Below are positions 24,634 to 35,753 of a stretch of DNA of 64,000 bases, in pieces (the stretch's first letter is position 1; every line of letters begins with the position of its first letter). Made by a program: the position numbers and the translations under genes. Source of the stretch: Neopestalotiopsis rosae (taxonomy: Eukaryota > Ascomycota > Sordariomycetes > Amphisphaeriales > Sporocadaceae); the NCBI GenBank assembly GCA_023078685.1, contig JALGAS010000004.1, positions 4,402,001 through 4,466,000 of the forward strand, written 5' to 3'. A model generated the notes under the pieces. The model saw only the letters and a program-made list of their open reading frames with translations, was not told where the DNA came from and did no database searches.

Positions 24634-25928
24634 GGTGACGGGTATCTCGGGACGAATAAGAACAACGGTTAGAGCCGGACGGGACTGGAGGTTTGTCTAT
24701 AAGTCGACGGTACCGCAATCCGTTGGTGTATACGTATTTCCTTCTGTAGCGGAAGGCTCGAGAAAGAATCAATTGGGGAGATGAAGATGTCCAAATTACC
24801 CCAGAATAAGACCACAAGAAACACCACTCAAGGTTTACGACGACGATATACACAAGAAAGACGAATCGAGTCAAGGGCGACAGAGAGCAACGAAGAGAAT
24901 CCGGAGAGAGACATCGTGTGAATATTTACCCCATGGGAGCTGCAGCCGAAAGAGCGAAGAGCAGCTGCTCCGTAAATCCGCTACCGGAACGACCCCAGAG
25001 GCCCTAGCTACTAACTCGGGAGCACTTGTCGGCAATCGACCAGGGTGCCTATGGGTGCCAATGGGTGTCTCTCAGCATTTGCGCTCGCTTCCTGCCAAAC
25101 TGACCGCCCTCATTGGGACTAGAGAGGTTCGATTCCGCCCGGTTCAGCCAGTCAGATGGAATTGACTCGGAAAGTGGCGGGACAAGTTTGGGCCATTTCC
25201 AGGCGGAACGCAGCCGGAGAAGGTTGCCGGCTTTGACTGAGAGAGATCAAGGGCTCTTATTAGAAACCATTGTCAAACCTCACCAAGAGTCGAGAGTAAC
25301 TACTCTGTTGGTATTGCACATGTGTTGACCTGTCTGCAAATTGAGAGAGATTTGTACCAGTAGATACATATCAATATATATATGGTGGGAAACTCGGTTG
25401 GATCTCGCCTTTCCGATTCCGAAAAACACAACAAGTCGCGACTGTAGCAAGTCAATGTGTCGTGCTGCTCTCACTACCGGGAAATGCACTCTGCCGCCCA
25501 AGTCCAGTCTGGAAGAAGCTTTCCCCACAAAGCCGGGGAATGGGCCGTCCTCTCATCTTGAAGCTAAACCTAGATGGTTTTGACTGCATAATGCTATCTC
25601 GTAGTTCACATGCAGGGCGGTTGAATGATTTCCCTGAGTTCATGGTGGCAGTGGACGGATCCAATGCTAGCAATGCATTGACAGACAGCTAGAATCAAGC
25701 CACAAAAGCACCCGCCACAGGCAAGACAGAGGCTTCTTCGAATTTCGTGGCTGAGACGTCCTCGCTAGCGTCAGCGCGGATCCCCGCCGTGCCTGCTATC
25801 GATAAGCGATAAGCATCAGTATCTCCAAAAATTTTGGGAAACGCAGAGGAAAGAAAGCGTGCAGTTCACAGTCGAGACGCAACAGCAGACATATAATCGC
25901 CGGCATCATTTGTCCTCGGGTCGGAGTG
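24634..25928. promoter_or_regulatory. Divergent promoter region, SCOT gene and utp22
   Basis: 1.3 kb between head-to-head genes, without a convincing coding frame. The utp22-proximal 130 bp holds PAC-like and RRPE-like elements (listed separately). Confidence 0.5.
25806..25835 (+). promoter_or_regulatory. PAC-like and RRPE-like elements upstream of utp22
   Basis: GCGATAAGC (25806-25814) is close to the yeast PAC box GCGATGAGMT. AAAAATTTT (25827-25835) matches the RRPE core. They lie 12 bp apart and about 95-120 bp before the utp22 ATG. In yeasts this pair marks rRNA-processing and ribosome-biogenesis genes, which is what utp22 is. Confidence 0.55.
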
Positions 25929-28900
25929 ATGGACTCAAGCACGGCAAAAAGGAGAAAGATCAGCCACGGCGGCGCAGGTCCGTCGCTGCATGTCGGCGTA
26001 GCTCCTACGTCCGCCTCGAGCGCATTCGTCGAAGCTTCGCAGGAGCTGGTCCATGAAGTCGAGATCGACTACCCCAAGGCTTTCGACGGCGTTGACCAGA
26101 CGCTACACAAATTTAAGACCGCCATAGAGGGCATCGAATCTCACGACCCCGAACTTGTACGTCTCATTCAACCTCATGATTCTGTTCGAACAAATCAATT
26201 AACGTTATTTACCTAGATTGGTACTGTGACTTCTCAATTCGAGAAGGATGAGAAGAATGGCAAGGTCAAGATCCCGTATCCCAGTCCCAAGCCGGGCAAG
26301 GACTCTCAATACAAGCTTGCCTTTGCCAAGCCAGCCGCCTTTAATGTCGTTGGTTCCTACCAGCTCAGAACCATGGTCAAGTCTCAAAGTGAGTTTGGCG
26401 TTGACATGATTGTCGTCATGCCCAAATCCCTGTTCCAGGAAAAGGACTTTCGGGACCGTCGTTATTTCATCAAGAGGGCTTATTACCTCGCCAAAATCAC
26501 GGCCGCCCTTCGCAACAACTTCAAGACCGACTTTGACTTTTCATTTACTCTTCTTCATGGCAACAACCTCCTTCCCGTCCTTTCCGTGCGCCCGAAGTCC
26601 AGCAAGTCAGATGTCAAGAAGAACTACATAATCCGCATGATACCCTGTGCCGAGACAGAAGTTTTCCCATCGTCCAAGCTCCTGCCCGCCAGCAACACGC
26701 ACAAAGATGCGACAGCGCCGACACCTTTCTATAACTCCACGCTCAGGGCGGAGAGCCTTTTCTTGTCCTACCTTCAGCTCGTCAACGGAGCAGCAAAGAC
26801 GTGTAGTGCATACAAAGAGGCGTGCATGCTGGGCAGGCTTTGGCTCCAGCAGCGCGGGCTCGATTCGACCATGTCTGGAGGTGGATTTGGTCACTTTGAA
26901 TGGGCGGTTATGACCGCGCTTCTGTTAAAGTCGGGTGGGCGCAAGGGCGAGCCGGTTCTGTCCAGCTCTCTCAATGCTAGCCAGATTTTCAAGGCAATCA
27001 TCCAATATCTGGCTGGCACGAACTTTCAAAAGAAGTCCGTTGTTATTGGATCTTCGACCAACTCTGACAATATCCGTCAAAGCGGACCAGTTCTGTTTGA
27101 CGCAGGCCGAGAACACAATCTATTATTCAAAATGACCGTCTGGTCTGCCGGGTTCCTTCAACAACAGGCTAAATGGTCTCTGGCCAGTCTACAAAGCGAC
27201 TCACTTGATCAGTTCGACTCGTTGTTCATTATCAAGGTGGACCAAGTGCTGCAGATATTCGATCTTGTAGTTCGAGTCAACTTGCCAATCGAGATGAAAT
27301 CATCTCCTGGATCAGATCACCGTGGCCCAAGCTGGGAGTTTGGTGAAAAACTCTACCGCATTGCCAAGAGAGCACTGGGTGATCGATCTCAGCTTGTACA
27401 CGTCCTGGTACCTGGAACTTCCAAGTGGGCTGTTTCGGCGAATCCCACAACCGCACACGATAGCATCCTCGTCGGGTTCGTCCTTGAGCCGTCCCATGCC
27501 ATCAGGAAAATGGATCTTGGTCCGTCGGTCGAGCAGAAAGCAGAGGCTACCAAGTATCGCGAGTTCTGGGGCGACATTGCCGAGCTGCGTCGATTCCAGG
27601 ACGGCAGTATCCTAGAGTCCATCGAGTGGCAATTGGACGCGACGACGAGCATCCCCGAGCAGATTATTCGACACATTGCAAAGAAACACCTTGGACTGCA
27701 GGCAGATAGTCTCACCTTCTTTGGCGGAAACGGCTTTTCGTCGATTGCACATACTGCCAACACTGATGCGCAGTATTACGCAGCCGCGAGGACTGCCTTT
27801 GATGCGTTAGAAAAGGAGATTCGCGAGATTGAGGACCTCCCACTTCACGTCAGACAGGTCGCGCCGGCATGCCCCGAGCTACGCTATGCTTCAGTACACC
27901 CACCAGAACCCGGGAAGCGCCTGCCCATGGATTTGATCATTTCTTTCGAGGCGTCAAGTCGATGGACTGACAACATCGCGGCAAACCAGCGCCTAAAGGT
28001 TGCGTTCTTGCTCAAGGTTGGAAGTTCATTGACAGAAACAAACCCAGAGATCAAGACACATGTTGGATTTGAGCAGGTTGAGCACGACTCCCTCAACCTT
28101 GCCTTCCTGGACGTTTACGAAGATGGATTCGCGTTCCGACTTCGCTTGCAGAGTGATGCAGACGAGAAAATACTCGACGCTCGCTTGAGGAATAAACAGC
28201 TGGAAAAGCATGTTCATGCTGATGCCGAACGATGGCTTGCAGCCTACAAGCGCACCTACACAGTCTTGCCTCTGCACAACCAGACGGTCTCAACATGGTG
28301 CACGAGACATCCTCCATTGTCTGACTCGATAAGGATACTCAAACACTGGTTTGGTAGCCACAAGTTGGCATCACACTTTAGCGAGGAGGTTATTGAACTC
28401 TTTGCTCTAAAGGCCTTCCTTGCCCCTTTTCCTTGGCAGACACCGACCAGTGCAACGACTGGATTTCTGCGCGCTCTACAGATTATTGCTCGCTGGGACT
28501 GGACTGATGAACCCTTAATCGTTGAGCACTCAGAGTCGAGTGTGATCTCCGACCGATCTTCTGTATTTGCTCGATTCCACGAGTTACGACGCTCTGATCC
28601 TCGAATGAATAGGGTTGTCTTGTTTGTAGCGACGTCGCACGATGCTTCAGGTACTGCCTATACTCAGAACGGACCATCCCGGGTAGTGGTAAACCAAATG
28701 ACCAAGCTTGCCCGGTCAGCTTGCGAATTTGTCAAGACCAAAGGAGTCGATCTTGACCCTCGCAGTCTCTTCCAGTCTTCTTTGAAGCATTATGACTTCG
28801 TCATCCGTCTCAGCCCCAAGGTTGTGAAGAGCGTCCTGAGGGATGATGGCGCGACGCACTCACGCTTCAAGAACCTGGAGGTCGGTCGCAGTACTTCCAT

Positions 28901-29183
28901 CCTACCACTTGCGCAGCATCCGTCAAAGGCTTTCGTCGACCAACTGCGCACAATCTACGCAAACGCACTGGTGTTCTTTCATGGTGGAGAGGATGACAAC
29001 GTAATAGGAGCTTTATTCAATGCTGAGCTGGGCAAAAGGACAAGGAAAATTGATATGCCGTGCGCATACAAGCCAGGAAGCGATGAAGACTCTTTGGATG
29101 TTGACCGAGAAGCGATTATTGCCGAGGTAGCTCGAATCGGTGCCGACTTGATCGAAAAGATTGAGAGCAAGACCAACAACTAG
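25929..29183 (+). CDS. utp22: Utp22/Nrap (NOL6) U3 snoRNP component, SSU processome
   Basis: Two exons: 25929..26156 and 26217..29183. The intron is 60 nt (GTACGT donor, TAG acceptor). The product is 1064 aa. The first ATG is at 25929; one codon upstream is GTG. Residues 9-15 form a basic NLS-like patch (KRRKISH). The Nrap signature is visible in FGVDMIVVMPKSLFQEKDFRDRRYFIKRAYYLAKITAAL, an inactive nucleotidyltransferase-like fold, followed by tandem Nrap domains through to about 1040 (SGGGFGHFEWAVMTALLL, LRRFQDGSILESIEWQ, RILKHWFGSHKLASHFSEEVIELFALKAF). Utp22 with Rrp7 and casein kinase II forms the UTP-C complex, which acts in 18S pre-rRNA processing in the nucleolus. The promoter elements agree with this role. 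Confidence 0.94.
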
Positions 29184-29530
29184 ATGCCATTGGATGGCTG
29201 GGAACAGAGGCATGGCATTATCAACAATGATACCCTTTAGACCACTTGAATGTATATGGCAAAGTCAAATCGTGATGAAAAGTAGTGAATAAATATTCGC
29301 TCAGCGCTTGTCTTAGCGCTAATGGTGTATAAGAGAGTTCTAGATATCTCTGAGTGGTGATGTATAGTCTCGAAATCAGTCTTACCAAAACGCCTTTTAA
29401 TGCACACCCATCTTCTTTTCCCTTTGCACATTACCATCGTACATATCATCGTGACTACATAAATATACACACATTATACTTTCTTCACCAGGTGTCCACG
29501 ATTATTCACACCTCTTTTTTTCTTTCTTCT
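29184..29530. other. Convergent 3' ends of utp22 and erv1
   Basis: A 347-bp AT-richer gap between tail-to-tail genes. Nothing else is recognised. Confidence 0.4.
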
Positions 29531-30207
29531 TCAGTCGCACCGACCGTCCTTCCACCCCGTCCTCCACCTCTCCTGCCACTTACTGCAGTCAAACGTCTCC
29601 TTGCCGAGCTTGACGTTGACGGCATTGTGCGCGCGGCACAGCCAGGTGCCAAAGGCGTCGCGGCCGGACACGGGCAGCGGCTCGCGCGCCATGTGCGCCT
29701 GGAAGTCGTCGGCGCACACCCAGCACGGGTACAGCCGGGAGAAGGCCGACATGAAGGTCCGCAGGTCGGCCTGCTCGCGCGCCGAGGGGTCCGCCGGGTA
29801 CGTGGCGGCGATCGAGTGCAGCAGCGTCCAGGTCGAGCGGCCGAGCTGCTCCACGTCGGGTGGGCAGTCGCGGGGGATGGTGAGGGTGGCGGCGGCGCCG
29901 GTCGTTGCTACTGCTGCTGCTGCTGTTGCTGTCGCCGTTGAAGAAAAGTTCTGGTTGGTAGTTGTGGTACTCGGTTTTAATGAGGATTTGGCAAAGGCTT
30001 TAAAGGCAGAGCCTGAGGAGCAGGTTCGACAACTAGAAGAAAGATATTGTCAGAGTCGCCTGTCCAGCTTGTATGAAAGACTCGCGAAGGAACGAGGACA
30101 GGTAAAATGTGAACTTACGGCTTGCCGTCTTTGCCCAGCACAACGCCCGGTGGAAGTGCGCCGGAGCTTGTGGTTGCGCCGGAGGGCTCGCCGGAGTCGG
30201 CTGTCAT
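29531..30207 (-). CDS. erv1: FAD-linked sulfhydryl oxidase Erv1/ALR
   Basis: Two exons: 30207..30119 and 30032..29531. The intron is 86 nt (GTAAGT donor, CTAG acceptor). The product is 196 aa. It reoxidises Mia40 in the mitochondrial intermembrane space disulfide relay and passes electrons to cytochrome c. The shuttle disulfide C31-R-T-C34 is split from the start by the intron. The FAD core contains STWTLLHSIAATYP, the redox CWVC motif (C133/C136) next to the flavin, the WLCRAHNAVNVKLGK helix and the structural C162/C179 pair. Between shuttle and core is an Ala/Thr-rich linker (about 50-85), partly encoded by a trinucleotide repeat. The start chosen is MTADSGEP. Longer in-frame starts would add a hydrophobic stretch unusual for Erv1. 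It is head-to-head with a heme biosynthesis gene. Confidence 0.92.
29907..29942 (+). repeat. Imperfect CTG/GCA trinucleotide run inside erv1
   Basis: A run of CTGCTGCTG-type triplets encodes the Thr/Ala-rich linker (ATATAAAAVATT) of Erv1 on the opposite strand. The length is likely to vary among strains. Confidence 0.6.
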
Positions 30208-30627
30208 GATTGGGTTTTTGTCTTTGAATGGGTGTCCACGCGGTCGAGATAGTAGAAACAAGGAACTGCCGAGTACAAGCAATGCGCTTTGGGGTACAAG
30301 AGACGCGCAGAGACGGAAAAGAACAAGAGGCTGTATGCAAAAGATGTCTATGGATTTGTCATCGAAAGAGATCGCAAAGAACATTCGTTCATGTCTAGGC
30401 CGGATCGTTCCGTTCTGGCGGCGGTCTTTTTTAGCGGGTCGCCAGGGGTCCAGAGCTTCTATCGATAGAAGCTCCAAGCAACTTGTTGCACTGATGCTGC
30501 AGGTACCGAGGTGTCACAGTAAGGTAAGCTACCGGTAGTGACTGACGAATGACAGTCGTTGCAATTGAATTATTGCTTTTAGAAGTATATGTCTTTTGAC
30601 CTCGGATTTGACCTCCAGCTACCCACC
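30208..30627. promoter_or_regulatory. Bidirectional promoter, erv1 and uroporphyrinogen-III synthase gene
   Basis: Only 420 bp separate the two divergent ATGs. The gap contains a perfect 22-bp palindrome (30453-30474) and a 10-bp palindrome CTACCGGTAG (30529-30538). Confidence 0.6.
30453..30474. promoter_or_regulatory. Perfect 22-bp palindrome in the shared promoter
   Basis: The half-site GAGCTTCTATC is followed immediately by its exact reverse complement, GATAGAAGCTC. A perfect 22-bp palindrome without spacer is not expected by chance in 64 kb. It is a candidate site for a dimeric regulator of both genes, or a cruciform-prone sequence. Confidence 0.7.
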
Positions 30628-31654
30628 ATGTCAACAACGACAGAGAAGCAACCGATTCTTTTGCTCAAGACCAAATCCGTCCCCAACGATACTTATGAAG
30701 AGCTCTTCTCTTCCCCGCGTGACGGCCTCGAGTTTGACCCGATATTCGTTCCTGTGCTACAGCACCAATTCCAAGAAGATGGCATGAACAGATTTAGACA
30801 GCTCCTCAGAAATGGAAGCATAAGTAACAAGGAGGATGCCGAGTATGGCGGTCTGATATTCACATCGCAAAGGGCAGTAGAGGGTTTTGCGAAATTAGTA
30901 GAGGAAAGCAACGGTATGACTCTCTAGCCGTTCTTCCCTTATTACTATTGCCGTATTCAACTAATAATGCTCAAAAACAGACGACGAGCGATGGCCTCGC
31001 TTGCACGATATCCCCATATACACCGTAGGTCCCGCGACGACGCGCGCCCTCCGCGCCATACCGCAGACGCCGCCGCTGCAGGTCTTTGGCGAGCACACGG
31101 GCAACGGCGACGCCCTGGCGCCGTACATACAAGGGCACTATGGAGAGTGGTACGCCGACCGCCGGTCGTCGACCGAGCCGCGGAAACCACTGCCGCCCCT
31201 CCTCTTCCTCGTCGGGGAGAAGCGCCGCGACATCATCCCCAACGCCCTCATGGACCCGGCGCTGCCTCCCGGGGAGCGGATCCGGGTCGACGAGACGGTG
31301 GTCTACGGCACGGGCGTCATGGCGTCGTTCCCGGCCGACTTTGCGGCGGTGCTCGAGCGGACGAGGGACGCGCGGCGGAGGTGGGTCGTGGTGTTCAGCC
31401 CGACGGGCTGCGATGGCATGCTCGAGGGGCTCGGCATGCTCGACGCCGAGACGGGCAAGGTGAGAGGGGGAGGGGAAGGAGGAGGAGGCGGCCGTGAAGA
31501 GGGTGGTGACGACGGAAACAAGACGTTCATTGCCACGATAGGTCCCACGACGCGGGCTTTTCTGAACAAGACGTTTGGATACGAGCCCGATGTTTGTGCC
31601 GAGGCGCCGAGCCCAGAAGGCGTGTGGAAGGCGATTCAAGGGTTCTCATCATAG
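30628..31654 (+). CDS. hem4: Uroporphyrinogen-III synthase
   Basis: Two exons: 30628..30913 and 30981..31654. The intron is 67 nt (GTATGA donor, CTAAT branch, CAG acceptor). The product is 319 aa. The start at 30628 has ideal context (CCCACCATGT). An in-frame ATG at 30589 would add 13 residues. The enzyme closes hydroxymethylbilane to uroporphyrinogen III in the cytosol, the branch point to heme and siroheme. Visible family blocks are ILLLKTKSVPNDTYEELF, GGLIFTSQRAVEGFAKLVEE, PIYTVGPATTRALRA, the LLFLVGEKRRDIIPNAL segment, VVVFSPTGCDGML and TFIATIGPTTRAFL. A Gly-rich insert (VRGGGEGGGGGREEGGDDG) before the last block is not a family feature and looks like a repeat-driven loop extension. Confidence 0.92.
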
Positions 31655-33930
31655 CCGGGACATGCCTATTAATTTAATACGTGAAGAAGCGTTCTTATAT
31701 CATTGATATTCTATCATAAATCAATCTATCTGAGGTGAGAGTCCTCTTTCTCCGGAAAGTGGCATATGATTGTATCTCTCAATATTCGATATTGATCCAC
31801 GCGGGTATATTTCCTGTCTATATTTTCTGCTGCTTCGTGCTCCCGGCAAGGACTGTACCACCTTGCCAGTACAATACGTTGTGAGATATGTTTATTCTCT
31901 TAATATCGAGCTTCCCCAGGCTGGTGACTGACTTTGTAAAAGCCGGGGCACCTCCCAGATATCCAAGCTAGGTACAGAGTGCAGTCATTATAATGATCCC
32001 AGTCCATACGAGTTGATCACATGAGCTGGACAGCGATAGTATGTGCTGTCCACAGGCTTGATAGTAGTTGTATTAGTGGCATCTATGTATTAATTTGAAT
32101 CCCATATGCAATAAAGAAGAGGGAGAGCATTCCACAATAGCAAAAATTTCAACAACCATACTGGAGACGAGAGAAACATGTCATCTTTTCGTGGAAAATG
32201 ATATGGCCAATAGAGCAGAGACACGCAGCTTAGATGGATAATTGCAGCAACTGTCATCGCCCAATGTTTGTCTACACTTTGCGCATGTCTGTTCCTGAAT
32301 GAATAAGAACTCGATCTTTCAAGCTTCATGTGGTATAGATACCGTGGTGCTGAACTGCTCGAATGGGACCTAGGATAATATGTATATCATCAGTCTCAGC
32401 CAGGAATCGCAGAAAGATGCCATGCAGCCAGATATCAAAAGCCTCTGGTCAAGCCAATCTTGCACCTTCACTGGAGCGAGACAAATCTCCGCCTCTGCTC
32501 TACGCATCAGACCCCTTGTTGGTCATATTTCGTCACAAGCCTGAGTAGGCCTTTCCAAGCCACCGAGGAGGTCGAGAGCACAGTTGGAGACTGCCCGCAT
32601 ATCATCCGATAAAAACGCTCTTTGATGCTGGCTCCTGCCATGACGATAGCCAATAAAGCATGACAATCGTTCGCAAGTTCTTCCTATCTGGTGATACAAA
32701 ATCTCTGGCGAAAGGGCACCGAGGCAATAAAACTCTCCGTATCGAATAAGATATTTCCTACTCAAGCGAGAATTTGATGATTCATGTAAAACTTGGTAAA
32801 AAGTGAGGCTTGCCGTAAGAAACTAGATTCACTAGATACGTTTCGTACGATGCTGTGAAATGTAGCTGCGAAGGGCGTGCCCGGGCCATCAATTCTCTTG
32901 CTCCTCGGGGTTCTTTAGGAGGAAGAAAAAAAGCAATAAACACTATAAACACGATCGTCACAAACTGGAGAATGCATATGTCATGATCTACCCTAGAGCT
33001 AAATGTTCGAAGCGATTTCCAGAAAAGGGGTGATGCCCTTCCACGACAGGAGGGAAAAGAAAGAAAAAGCAAAGCCATCCTCAATCAGTGCCAACGATTG
33101 AGTGTTACAGAGAACTCAAAATCGACAACGTTTGTTCTCTTTCGTGTTCGGATGCTGTGACCGAAAGACATGCGAGAAGAGGAAGCATTGTGCCACGATG
33201 ATTTCCTCTGATGATTTCTTTTCAAGATGCAGCGTTCTGATGCGAACACGTGCGCTGCATGACCCCCCCTGGCGATTCGATATGCGCAAGACGTAGCATT
33301 TGGCAGAGACACGCTGCAGCTGACCCTTCAGGTCGCCGACCTCTGTCTGATTGTCCAGGGTTGTTCTGCCTGCTTGCTGGGATGCTCAAGACTTGGAGCA
33401 AGAAGGGAAGGGAAAAAGAAAAGAGCTATTGCAGCCCCTCCCAATGTGAGGAGAATGGATAGCAGGCAACTATACTTTGTGCGCGTAACCGCGATCTGGA
33501 CAGTAATGCAGCCTTACGGAATACTATGCTGAATATCACTGACCCTGCATCATATTCGAGAATGTCGTTTGTAAGATTGGGTCTGTTTCCTTCGCCGTTT
33601 GAACCCACATGCCAACCGAGGAAGAAGGAGGAAAGTATATGGATCATCATCATCAAACATATATTACCTGCATCAACATCGACCCAGTATGGACGTTGCA
33701 TTACCGGTAGATGTATGCCGAGTGGCGTGATAAACGACAATGTGCCAGATTGCCAGATGCAAGGTGTGTGTAGTATATCTGTGCGTTTGAATTGAGGGGG
33801 CCATCGATTGCGCCTCTGGACGACATAACCTACATAGTGTACATACATGGTCGACAAGGGGGGGTTCTATTAGGTAGGGAACAGCCCGTCGCAGAGTAAT
33901 GCGTTACATCAGGTCCGACGGCAATAAAAT

Positions 33931-33958
33931 CCTTGTGCCTTGTGCCTTGTGCCTTGTG
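33931..33958 (+). repeat. CCTTGTG heptanucleotide tandem repeat, four copies
   Basis: Four perfect consecutive copies of CCTTGTG, followed by AA. A minisatellite in noncoding sequence. Confidence 0.85.
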
Positions 33959-35348
33959 AACCACCGATCGCCCGTTTTTCCACAGAATTACCGCATCTGT
34001 CAACAGACATTTGGGTTCCGATCGGCCGGGATTCTGCAACCATCGATATGAGTGCAGTCACCCGCGCGCGAGGTTTTCCTTGTAATTACCTACATACATA
34101 CGTTATATAGTGACGATTTGCTGACTTTTGTTGTTTCGAAATTGTGCGACCGCACTTGCAATTTGTGTCAATCAATCAAATGCTTGCAATTGCCCAAGGT
34201 CATACTGTGCAGTCTATATGCTTCTGCCGTGTTACAACCGAGGGTCCATGCCGGCCTCTATCAATGACATTTTGAGAAAAGGTTGGAGTATCGTTATACA
34301 TACACCAATGCCGGCGAGTGATAGATAGCCGAGTCGCCGCCCGGGGTCCCTAAGGAATGCCATTGTATGAATGGAGCCTCACGGTATTCATTGGATGACA
34401 TGCCCATGATCGACTCGCCACAACAACGTGAGAAGGACTGAACTAATGAGCTACTTCGATATATGAATTAAAGATCCGCGGTGCCCATGCATTATACACT
34501 ACGCCTTCACGATGCCCCATATTTTAGATTTAGTCCACCGGACTTCCCGCGAGTATCGAGCCAGTCGACTAAATGAACTGATGAGACTCCAGGCGCCTCG
34601 GGACTCGTGCGCAAAGCCCATGCCACCGGGTATTGGTTGTCTTATGTGCAGTTGAGCCAAAGGGATTCCCTAGGGCAAACGTTAATACCAAGTTTCGTGG
34701 AGAGTAGAGTAAAGGCAAAAGCTTGGCGCCCGTCTGCACGTGCTGTCTTGGTGGTGTTAAAGTATGCAGCGACGGTTCCGCCAAACGGCCAGCCATTGAT
34801 CGCCAACGTTCTCGACTCGGGGCGGTTTGAGCTTGAGCAGAGATGACCTGAAATCGTCCCAGGCAGAGCCAGGGTCCAAGTGCCCTTGCCTCGGATGCTC
34901 TTGCGGTTGCTCTGCTGCTTACTCTCGATTAGGTGGACATCCTGGACGCATGAAATGTACTTTGTATAGTGTATACCCATTGCGGTACCCGTAGACTGCC
35001 CACCTTGATGAACTGACAGCCAGATCACCCGAGATGAGAGTAGTCTAGATGTTTAAACTTGTGCGTATGTAGACCTGATACCTACCGTACCATTGACCAA
35101 AACCCACCCAAAAGGGTTCCTGTGCAGCAGCAACAACCTTGCCGACGCCAACGTTTGATTGCCTTGATTGCCCTTTGCCCACAACCTGGTCCTTCACAGG
35201 TCTGGTCATGTCATGCCCCTGGTATATAGATTACCCAGTATATTGTAGATGGGAATCGATTTGGAGCAAGGGACCTCATTATGGAGATCTCAAGAGGCAC
35301 TGAATGCGAATTCAAAGAAAACCAGGGTAACAAGTTGATTCGAACCAT

Positions 35349-35367
35349 CCACACACACACACGCACA
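35349..35367 (+). repeat. CA dinucleotide repeat
   Basis: A run of CACACACACACACGCACA in noncoding DNA. Confidence 0.8.
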
Positions 35368-35718
35368 TAATCACCCGGAGGTACCCCCCAGGCGAATTAT
35401 CAGGGCCCGTGACCCGACTCTTTTACCCTCCCCTCTTCTCTTCATTGCCATGAATTCCCCTAGGCCATGCAAGCGAGAACCTGCGAGACCGACGATGGTC
35501 TTCTTTGCGTCTCTGAGGACATCCCTGGCAAAAGACGACGAGACAGGGGGTTCTCTGGTACTTGATGGCGGCGACCCCTGCGACACTAAGAGGAGGCGGG
35601 CCCTGTACGTAGTGTTAGCAAGGTAGGCTCGGTATAGTCATAGCGCTGTAACTTGATCTTCGACCCCCCCTCTCAGCCCTCCATCGACTCTCTCCACAAG
35701 CCCTTTCTAGGGTAGGTA

Positions 35719-35753
35719 CACTACAACACAGCACAATGCGCTGTGGTGCAGTG
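35719..35753. repeat. Imperfect inverted repeat (hairpin-capable)
   Basis: The 14-nt arms CACTACAACACAGC (35719-35732) and GCTGTGGTGCAGTG (35740-35753) match at 12 of 14 positions around a 7-nt loop. One mismatch is a G-U-compatible change. It lies about 1.4 kb upstream of the regulator ATG. Confidence 0.6.

Noticed and set aside
25115..25140. GGTTCGATTCCG, a tRNA T-arm-like sequence
   Set aside because: The flanking five-base arms do not pair, and no acceptor or anticodon stem can be placed around it.
30207..30477. Longer N-terminus for Erv1 with a hydrophobic stretch
   Set aside because: The frame is open, but Erv1 proteins start shortly before the CRTC motif and lack such a segment. This stretch also holds the 22-bp palindrome expected in a promoter.
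33426..33857. 143-codon minus-strand frame in the gap before the regulator
   Set aside because: It lacks an ATG at its start, has mixed composition and no motif; likely chance.
35325..35350. GATTCGAACC, a possible minus-strand tRNA T arm
   Set aside because: No matching stems or A box within the expected distance.
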